Shown here piece after piece: positions 34,290-39,352 of a stretch of DNA of 39,352 bases. The notes below the pieces were generated by a model, which saw only the letters and a program-made list of their open reading frames with translations, did no database searches and was not told where the DNA came from. The stretch's first letter is position 1. Each line of letters begins with the position of its first letter. A program made the translations under genes and the position numbers. Source of the DNA: JASJBU01 sp965372385 (lineage in GTDB: Bacteria > Pseudomonadota > Gammaproteobacteria > Chromatiales > Chromatiaceae). Location: assembly GCA_965372385.1 (NCBI GenBank), contig CBDVCD010000002.1:1-39352 (forward strand), given 5' to 3'.

Positions 34290-34922
34290 TCAGCTGAGCC
34301 TGATCCAGTCGAACAGGGCGTCCCACAGCACCACATCCTTGTAAACCATGGAGGGCGCCAGCTCGAAGATGCCCAGTCCCTGCTCGGCGGAGCGGATGTA
34401 GTTCTGGCTCTCCCGCAGGTGGGTGACGAAGGGCACGTTCAGATGGCCCAGATATTTTTCCAGGTCGTGGTAGATGATGGTGTTCTCGCGCACCCGGTTG
34501 GCGACGATGCCGATATTGGTTTCATGACGGGAGACCCGACCACTCTCCAGCAGTTCGCCAAGAAAGCGCCGACAGGCCCGCATGTCGATGGGGGATGGCA
34601 GTACCGGCAGGATCAGGGTGTCGACCCGCTTGAGCAGCTTGTTGATGACTGTGCCATGGGTGCTGGCGGGGGCATCCATGACCAGCAGGTCGGTACCCTT
34701 GGCGGGTCTCAGCGGTCCCTTGAGCGTGGCATCGATGGCCTCGACTTCGGGGATGCCGGCATAATCCTGCCTTGCCTCCAGCCAGTCCAGGGAGGATTTC
34801 TGGGGATCGAAATCGGCCAGGGCGACCTTCAGTCCCTCGTCGGCGTACCAGGTGGCCAGGTTGGTGGCGAGCGTCGTCTTTCCGCAGCCGCCTTTGGCGT
34901 TCATCAACATGATGGTGCGCAT
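34290..34922 (-). CDS. Orphan ParA/MinD-type ATPase
   Basis: A 210-residue deviant-Walker ATPase: KGGCGKTTLATNLA (about residues 10-23) with both lysines, a DFDPQKSSLDWL switch and LLVMDAPAS (Walker B-like). There is no ParB gene or obvious parS repeat nearby, and the protein is small, so it is a chromosomal orphan rather than a plasmid partition system. Such ATPases often position cytoplasmic complexes; the cargo here is unknown. It lies downstream of ubiD on the same strand with a 119-base gap that carries a CACGAAG repeat. Confidence 0.88.
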   Translation of the reverse strand: MRTIMLMNAKGGCGKTTLATNLATWYADEGLKVALADFDPQKSSLDWLEARQDYAGIPEVEAIDATLKGPLRPAKGTDLLVMDAPASTHGTVINKLLKRVDTLILPVLPSPIDMRACRRFLGELLESGRVSRHETNIGIVANRVRENTIIYHDLEKYLGHLNVPFVTHLRESQNYIRSAEQGLGIFELAPSMVYKDVVLWDALFDWIRLS

Positions 34923-34955
34923 AGCTATCTTCCTGCAATATAAGTTGTATCGTTT

Positions 34956-34977
34956 TTCACCACGAAGAACACGAAGC
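34956..34977. repeat. Short CACGAAG tandem between ubiD and the ParA-type gene
   Basis: Two CACGAAG units two bases apart (34961-34967 and 34970-34976). The words resemble those in the 7183-7424 element (CACGAAGG and CACGGAG). It may be a decayed copy of the same repeat family. Confidence 0.4.
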
Positions 34978-35041
34978 TCACCGAGTTGTCATCCCTTTGT
35001 GGTCGATGGATTGGGTTATCGATCACCAATCACAAGGTAGT

Positions 35042-36508
35042 TTAGTCAATCCCCAGCTCATCCCAAATAGAATCGACCCGTTGTTTTACCTTATCGCTCA
35101 TGCGGATGGGTTTGCCCCACTCCCGGTTGGTTTCGCCGGGCCACTTATTGGTGGCGTCGAAGCCGATCTTGGAGCCGAGGCCGGAGACCGGTGAGGCAAA
35201 GTCCAGATAGTCGATGGGGGTGTTCTCGATGATGGTGGTGTCCCGGGCCGGGTCCATGCGGGTGGTCATGGCCCAGATCACGTCGGTCCACTTCCTGGCA
35301 TTGACGTCCTCGTCCACCACGATGACGAACTTGGTGTACATGAACTGGCGCAGGAAGGACCAGACCCCCAGCATCACCCGCTTGGCGTGGCCTGGGTACT
35401 GCTTCTTCATGCTCACCACCGCCATGCGGTAGGAGCAGCCCTCCGGGGGCAGGTAGAAGTCGACGATCTCCGGGAACTGCTTCTGCAGGATCGGCACGAA
35501 GACCTCGTTCAGCGCCACCCCGAGGATGGCGGGTTCGTCCGGCGGACGGCCGGTGTAGGTGCTGTGGTAGATCGGGTCTTCACGATGGGTGATGCGATCG
35601 ATGCTGAAGACCGGGAACCGCTCCACCTCGTTGTAGTAACCGGTATGGTCGCCGAAAGGTCCCTCCGACGCCATGTCGTCCGGGTGCAGATGGCCCTCCA
35701 GCACGAACTCCGCTGAGGCGGGCACCTGCAGGTCGGAGCCGATGCACTTCACCACTTGTGTGCGGGAGCCTCGCAGCAGGCCGGCGAAGGCGTACTCCGA
35801 AAGAGTGTCCGGCACCGGGGTGACTGCCCCCAGGATGGTGGCCGGGTCCGCCCCCAGCGCCACGGCGACTGGAAATGGCTCGCCGGAGTGCTTTTCTTGC
35901 CACTCACGGAAATCCAGCGCGCCGCCCCGATGGGCCAGCCAGCGCATGATCACCCGGTTTCGGCCGATTACCTGCATGCGGTAGATGCCCAGGTTCTGGC
36001 GGGACTTATTCGGTCCCCGGGTCACCACCAGGCCCCAGGTGATCAAGGGGCCGGCATCCTCCGGCCAGCAGGTCTGCACCGGCAGATCCGCCAGATCCAC
36101 CGCCTCCCCCTCCTGGGACTGGGCCTGACAGGGGGCGTTGCGCAGCTCCTTGGGGGCCATGTCGAGCACCTTGCGGAACACCGGCAGTTTCTCCCAGGCA
36201 TCCTTCATGCCCTTGGGAGGATCGGGCTCCTTGAGGAAGGCCAGGAGTTTGCCCACCTCCCGCAGCGCCTCCACACTCTCCTCACCCATGCCCATGGCAA
36301 CCCGGGTAGGGGTGCCGAACAGATTACCCAGCAGGGGGTAGCGGGAGCCCTTGACATTCTCGAACAACAGCGCCGGCCCCTCGGCACGCAAGGTGCGGTC
36401 GCAGATTTCGGTGATCTCCAGATTGGCATCGACCTCTGTCTGGATGCGTTTCAGCTCACCCCGGACCTCGAGTTGTTGGATGAAATCACGCAGGTCTTTG
36501 TACTTCAT
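35042..36508 (-). CDS. ubiD: UbiD-type prenylated-FMN decarboxylase
   Basis: UbiD removes the carboxyl group from 3-polyprenyl-4-hydroxybenzoate in ubiquinone synthesis, using prenylated FMN supplied by UbiX. The 488-residue length equals the usual enzyme. Seen: N-terminal KYKDLRDFIQQLEVRGELKRI, the FMN-site NLGIYRMQVIGRNRVIMRW, the catalytic ExxxR-E region LEGHLHPDDMASEGPFGDHTGYY, and C-terminal DYLDFASPVSGLGSKIGFDATNKWPGETNREWG. No ubiX lies in the window. The upstream region 36509-36779 leads into the toxin-antitoxin patch. Confidence 0.97.
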   Translation of the reverse strand: MKYKDLRDFIQQLEVRGELKRIQTEVDANLEITEICDRTLRAEGPALLFENVKGSRYPLLGNLFGTPTRVAMGMGEESVEALREVGKLLAFLKEPDPPKGMKDAWEKLPVFRKVLDMAPKELRNAPCQAQSQEGEAVDLADLPVQTCWPEDAGPLITWGLVVTRGPNKSRQNLGIYRMQVIGRNRVIMRWLAHRGGALDFREWQEKHSGEPFPVAVALGADPATILGAVTPVPDTLSEYAFAGLLRGSRTQVVKCIGSDLQVPASAEFVLEGHLHPDDMASEGPFGDHTGYYNEVERFPVFSIDRITHREDPIYHSTYTGRPPDEPAILGVALNEVFVPILQKQFPEIVDFYLPPEGCSYRMAVVSMKKQYPGHAKRVMLGVWSFLRQFMYTKFVIVVDEDVNARKWTDVIWAMTTRMDPARDTTIIENTPIDYLDFASPVSGLGSKIGFDATNKWPGETNREWGKPIRMSDKVKQRVDSIWDELGID

Positions 36509-36749
36509 GTAGGTAGGCCAGAAAAAAGTGAAGATGAGACCATACCAGAGGAAGTGATGAGGTTAAATGTTGGTTCAACCGGATGAGCACAAACCCTGGC
36601 AGAAGACAATAAGAGGGATTCCAGGTTTAAATAGAGTCATACAGAGCTATTGATGATTGAGAAAATACCAGCTACCTGCTTTGTGACCCGAGATGTCGCT
36701 ACCCTGAACAAGACGGGTCGCCATAATCGCCATTTTTTACTAAACTATC

Positions 36750-36761
36750 TGCCATATGGCA
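36750..36761. promoter_or_regulatory. Perfect palindrome upstream of the Xre-RES pair
   Basis: TGCCATATGGCA is a perfect 12-base palindrome ending 18 bases before the preferred antitoxin start. Antitoxins of this class often repress their own operon, so this is a candidate operator. The only other content I see in 36509-36779 is a T-rich stretch; no small gene is supported. Confidence 0.45.
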
Positions 36762-36779
36762 TTAACAGGGAACTTGGAC

Positions 36780-37238
36780 ATGGTATCTGCGACTGTACAG
36801 CCCACGACGTCTTACATTTCGGTCGATAATCTGCTCGGCGGCAAACGCGTGCTACCGGTTACTCCCCTGTCCCCGCTCGATTGGGTGTCCATCATTCGCC
36901 GCGGAATCTCCTCCTCCGCTGTGGACTCACTGACCAAATTCACCCACATATCCCAGGCCGAACTGTCGGCAGCACTGGGAATTCCTGAGCGTACCTTGGC
37001 CCGTCGCAAACGCGAGGGAACACTGAATAGCGAGGAATCCGCCAAGTTGGTCCGTCTCGCGCGCGTGATAGCGCGTGCCGAAGAGGTCTTCGAAGACTTC
37101 GATGCGGCAATCGATTGGCTCAAGTCGGCCAATTCTTCTCTGTCCGGGGCCACCCCCTTGAGTCTTATTGATACCGACATTGGCGCCGAGAGCGTGATGG
37201 ACACCCTGGGTCGCATAGAGCACGGCGTCTTCGCCTGA
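36780..37238 (+). CDS. Xre/MbcA/ParS-type antitoxin
   Basis: A 152-residue antitoxin of the RES-Xre class. An N-terminal helix-turn-helix part (TKFTHISQAELSAALGIPERTLARRKREG, about residues 58-86) is followed by the MbcA/ParS/Xre toxin-binding domain ending PLSLIDTDIGAESVMDTLGRIEHGVFA. The frame opens at ATG 36756, inside a palindrome and without a ribosome site; ATG 36780 has AGGGAA seven bases upstream and is preferred. Its stop overlaps the toxin start as ATGA, so production is coupled. Confidence 0.92.
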   Translation: MVSATVQPTTSYISVDNLLGGKRVLPVTPLSPLDWVSIIRRGISSSAVDSLTKFTHISQAELSAALGIPERTLARRKREGTLNSEESAKLVRLARVIARAEEVFEDFDAAIDWLKSANSSLSGATPLSLIDTDIGAESVMDTLGRIEHGVFA

Positions 37239-37726
37239 TGTTCACCGTCTGGCGGATGGTGACCGCACGTTTCATTGATACCGCTTTCTCAGGTGAGGGC
37301 GCAAGGCGCTACAGCGGCCGTTGGAACCATCAGGGTATCCCAATGGTTTATACCGCCGGCAGTCAGTCACTGGCGATGCTGGAGATGCTGGTGCAAGATG
37401 AGCCCTTGCGAGCTCATTACTTTATGATTTCGGCAGAGATCCCGCCGGGCTTGAAGATCGATCATGTGAACATTGATCAGCTTCCACCCGACTGGCGGGA
37501 ACACTCAGCCCTTGAAAGACTGCGAGCTATCGGCACAGAGTGGGCAACGCAGCTGTCCAGTGCGGTACTGGCCGTACCGAGTGCCGTAGTACCTGCCGAG
37601 ACCAACTACCTGCTCAACCCAAAGCACCCTGGTTTTGCCAAAATCTCGATGGGTGAACCACAAGAGCTTGTCACAGATCTACGCCTGATCAAAAACAAAC
37701 GGTTTCAAGGGAAACGTCAGGAATAA
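37238..37726 (+). CDS. RES-domain toxin
   Basis: RES toxins degrade NAD+ (hydrolysis or phosphorolysis) and stop growth when freed from the antitoxin. The 162-residue protein has the conserved RRYSGRWN (R28), a tyrosine in VYTAGSQSLAMLEML (Y38) with glutamate E49, the serine in LAVPSAVVPAETNYLLNP (S115) and the usual C-terminus DLRLIKNKRFQGKRQE. It appears intact. The last 24 codons recur as a diverged copy at 39035, after the ATPase gene. Confidence 0.92.
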   Translation: MFTVWRMVTARFIDTAFSGEGARRYSGRWNHQGIPMVYTAGSQSLAMLEMLVQDEPLRAHYFMISAEIPPGLKIDHVNIDQLPPDWREHSALERLRAIGTEWATQLSSAVLAVPSAVVPAETNYLLNPKHPGFAKISMGEPQELVTDLRLIKNKRFQGKRQE

Positions 37727-37731
37727 TTAAA
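37649..37731 (+). repeat. Direct repeat, left copy (3' end of the RES gene)
   Basis: Starting at ATGGGT and running past the RES stop codon, this stretch matches 39035-39117 with only a handful of substitutions, most of them silent or conservative within the RES frame. The copies are 1,386 bases apart and enclose the DUF4143-type gene. Confidence 0.9.
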
Positions 37732-37736
37732 TATTG

Positions 37737-37764
37737 TGTCACCAGAACTTTGTCACCAGAACTT
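37737..37764 (+). repeat. Perfect 14-base tandem repeat
   Basis: TGTCACCAGAACTT is present twice in a row (37737-37750 and 37751-37764). A third, imperfect copy, TGTCCCCAGAACCT (12 of 14), lies at 39021-39034, directly before the right RES copy. Confidence 0.85.
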
Positions 37765-37777
37765 GTGTTTTACTATT

Positions 37778-37808
37778 GGCTAATTAGCAATACGATTGAC
37801 AATTAGCC
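37778..37808. promoter_or_regulatory. Inverted repeat over the -35 region of the ATPase promoter
   Basis: GGCTAATT (37778-37785) and AATTAGCC (37801-37808) are perfect inverted copies 15 bases apart and flank the TTGACA box. This is a plausible repressor site. Confidence 0.5.
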
Positions 37809-37823
37809 GGATTTGGCTATATT
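37796..37823 (+). promoter_or_regulatory. Sigma70 promoter of the DUF4143 ATPase gene
   Basis: TTGACA (37796-37801), a 16-base spacer, then TATATT (37818-37823). The expected transcript start falls at about 37830, the first base of the ATG, so the mRNA may be leaderless. Confidence 0.65.
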
Positions 37824-37829
37824 GCAATC

Positions 37830-39005
37830 ATGTACATTCCCCGATCCGCCGAATCCAGGCTTCTGGAGTTTGCCGCCGGTTACCCGGTGTTGGTCGTGAC
37901 CGGACCACGCCAGTCCGGGAAATCCACCCTGGTACGCCACGCGTTTTCCGACCTTTCCTATGTATCGCTCGAAGATCCGGATCAGCGTGAATTTGCGGAC
38001 AGCGATCCGCGTGGATTTCTAGCCCGGTTCCATGAGGGTGTTATTCTTGATGAGGCGCAGCGCTGTCCGGCCCTGTTTTCGTATATACAGACACGTGTGG
38101 ATGAGAGGCAGCAGCCCGGCCAGTTTATCCTGACCGGCTCACAACAGTTTGGTTTGCTGTCTGGCGTCACCCAGAGTCTGGCCGGTAGATCGGCATTGAT
38201 TACGTTACTGCCCCTGGCACGTGAGGAGTTGCTGCGAGCGGGTAAGGCCAGCTCCAATCTCGACGAGACGCTTTTCCAGGGTGCCTATCCGCCGATTTAC
38301 GATCGCGCGCTCGATCCGCATCCATGGTATGGAAACTATGTGCATACTTATCTGGAACGCGACGTTCGGCAGTTGATCAACATACAGGATCTGGGCGCTT
38401 TCCAGCGATTCCTGAGATTGTGCGCGGCCCGTACCGGGCAACTGCTCAATCTCTCATCCCTGGCCAATGATTGCGGCATTACCCATAACACCGCAAAGGC
38501 CTGGATATCGGTGCTGGAGGCCAGCTACATCGTACACCTGCTGGCGCCACATCATCGAAACTTCAGTAAACGCCTGGTCAAGACGCCCAAGCTGTATTTT
38601 CTCGATATCGGACTCGCGGTCTGGTTATTGGGCATTCAGAACCTCGATCAGCTGAGCATCCATCCCCAGCGTGGCTCACTGTTTGAATCCTGGGTGATCA
38701 CCGAACTGCTCAAGTCCAGGTACAACGCGGGTGAGATGTCGAATCTCTACTTCTGGCGTGATCGATCAGGCCACGAAGTGGATGTGCTCATTGATCACGG
38801 AACCCACTTGTCCCCGATGGAGGTAAAGTCAGGACAGACCCTCAACCGGGACTATTTCAAAGGCCTTGAGTTCTGGAAAAAATTAGCTGGCGAGGTCGCT
38901 GGGCAACCGTGGCTGGTTTACGGCGGGAATGAGTCTCAAACACGTTCCGGAATCCGCATTCTACCCTGGAATGACTTTGATGCAGGTCTGGTTGTCGAGC
39001 CGTAA
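37830..39005 (+). CDS. AAA+ ATPase with DUF4143 domain
   Basis: A 391-residue protein. Walker A GPRQSGKS (25-32) and Walker B GVILDEAQR (D74, E75) form the AAA_14 module, with a sensor-like LTGSQQFGLL after it. The DUF4143 part has a winged-helix-like segment (LLNLSSLANDCGITHNTAKAWISVLEASYIV) and, near the C-terminus, EVDVLI with D318 and MEVKSG with E331 and K333, the pattern of a PD-(D/E)XK nuclease fold. The family is abundant in mobile or accessory regions and its role is not established. No ribosome site precedes the ATG. It lies between direct repeats of RES-gene sequence. Confidence 0.9.
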   Translation: MYIPRSAESRLLEFAAGYPVLVVTGPRQSGKSTLVRHAFSDLSYVSLEDPDQREFADSDPRGFLARFHEGVILDEAQRCPALFSYIQTRVDERQQPGQFILTGSQQFGLLSGVTQSLAGRSALITLLPLAREELLRAGKASSNLDETLFQGAYPPIYDRALDPHPWYGNYVHTYLERDVRQLINIQDLGAFQRFLRLCAARTGQLLNLSSLANDCGITHNTAKAWISVLEASYIVHLLAPHHRNFSKRLVKTPKLYFLDIGLAVWLLGIQNLDQLSIHPQRGSLFESWVITELLKSRYNAGEMSNLYFWRDRSGHEVDVLIDHGTHLSPMEVKSGQTLNRDYFKGLEFWKKLAGEVAGQPWLVYGGNESQTRSGIRILPWNDFDAGLVVEP

Positions 39006-39034
39006 GTATCAATCATAGTCTGTCCCCAGAACCT

Positions 39035-39106
39035 ATGGGTAAACCACTAGAGCTTGTCACAGATCTACGCCTGATCAAAAACAAACGGTTTCAAGGGAAG
39101 CGGTAG
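39035..39106 (+). pseudogene. Remnant of a second RES toxin gene, 3' end only
   Basis: Encodes MGKPLELVTDLRLIKNKRF then QGKR and a stop, equal to the end of the intact RES protein apart from E to K, Q to L and a stop two codons early. Some differences are silent, so the copy evolved as coding sequence before it was cut. Homology to the RES gene ends abruptly upstream at the ATG. Confidence 0.8.
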
Positions 39107-39162
39107 GAATAATTTAAAGATCACCATGCTAAACTAGCCAATATTATTATTAGAGGCCCAAA

Positions 39163-39336
39163 ATGTCGACAGTATTCAAGCAAGTAATTGAGAATATAGA
39201 GAGTCTTTCCTCTGACGAGAAGGCATTAGTTGCTCATTGCCTGATTTCTTCGCTCGAAGTGAAACATGACGATAGCGTAGATCAAGCATGGGGAGAGTTA
39301 GGGGTGCAACCCGCCTCCCGCGCATGGCCGGGCTAA
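39163..39336 (+). CDS. Short addiction-module antitoxin-like protein, possibly truncated
   Basis: A 57-codon frame with GAGG six bases upstream of the ATG. The first 45 residues (VIENIESLSSDEKALVAHCLISSLE ... VDQAWGEL) follow the pattern of the small unstable antitoxin family (PF09720/TIGR02574), which pairs with RelE/ParE-type toxins. Family members normally run 70-80 residues with a charged helix after the tryptophan; here the frame turns into VQPASRAWPG and stops. The window ends 16 bases later, so a toxin cannot be seen. Confidence 0.55.
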   Translation: MSTVFKQVIENIESLSSDEKALVAHCLISSLEVKHDDSVDQAWGELGVQPASRAWPG

Positions 39337-39352
39337 ATCGAAGGTAAGGAAA

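Noticed and set aside
34290..34922. The ParA-type gene as a sign of an integrated plasmid.
   Set aside because: No ParB, replication gene or parS cluster is near, and the flanks are core genes.

Overview
The window looks like a chromosomal segment of a sulfur-oxidising gammaproteobacterium. The strongest marker is an aprBA pair (dissimilatory adenylylsulfate reductase) at the left. The housekeeping clusters have typical gammaproteobacterial order: def-fmt-rsmB-ntrYX-trkA-trkH, dprA-smg-topA, argH facing an algZ/algR-type pair, hemCDXY and ubiD. The lineage (Chromatiales or a Sedimenticola/Thiodiazotropha-like relative) is inferred from gene content and protein style, not from a database search.

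Layout. 1-3639 (minus): a YkgJ-type cysteine-cluster protein, then aprB-aprA ending at a clear intrinsic terminator. 3640-4141: a divergent intergenic region. 4142-7086 (plus): a tightly packed run with a thioredoxin/HEAT protein, an unrecognised protein, a DUF423 membrane protein, an RlmK-like rRNA methyltransferase and a YqaA/DedA-type membrane protein. 7087-7535: a gene-free stretch with small hairpins and an imperfect inverted repeat. 7536-17742 (minus): trkH, trkA, ntrX, ntrY, a DUF4390 protein, rsmB, fmt and def. 17880-22938 (plus): a LysM protein, dprA, smg, a terminator and topA. 22962-25359 (minus): a YqiA-type esterase, a VOC protein and argH. 25418-32124 (plus): a LytS-type kinase, a LytTR regulator, a diheme cytochrome c lipoprotein and hemC-hemD-hemX-hemY. 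32171-36508: a ferredoxin-type reductase (minus), an SDR protein (plus), an orphan ParA-type ATPase (minus) and ubiD (minus).

36510-39352 is an accessory patch: an Xre/RES toxin-antitoxin pair, a DUF4143-type ATPase and a shortened antitoxin-like ORF. A diverged second copy of the 3' end of the RES gene lies downstream of the ATPase, so the ATPase sits between direct repeats.

Most of the window is ordinary core genome. The main unexplained points are: a 12-base motif found exactly three times in intergenic DNA; an NtrX homologue whose AAA+ domain has lost the GAFTGA loop and the Walker A lysine; a terminator 15 bases before topA; a diheme cytochrome lipoprotein placed between the algR-type gene and hemC; the two unfamiliar genes divergent from aprBA; and the repeat-flanked, possibly leaderless DUF4143 ATPase. 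I saw no tRNA, rRNA, CRISPR array or intact insertion sequence.
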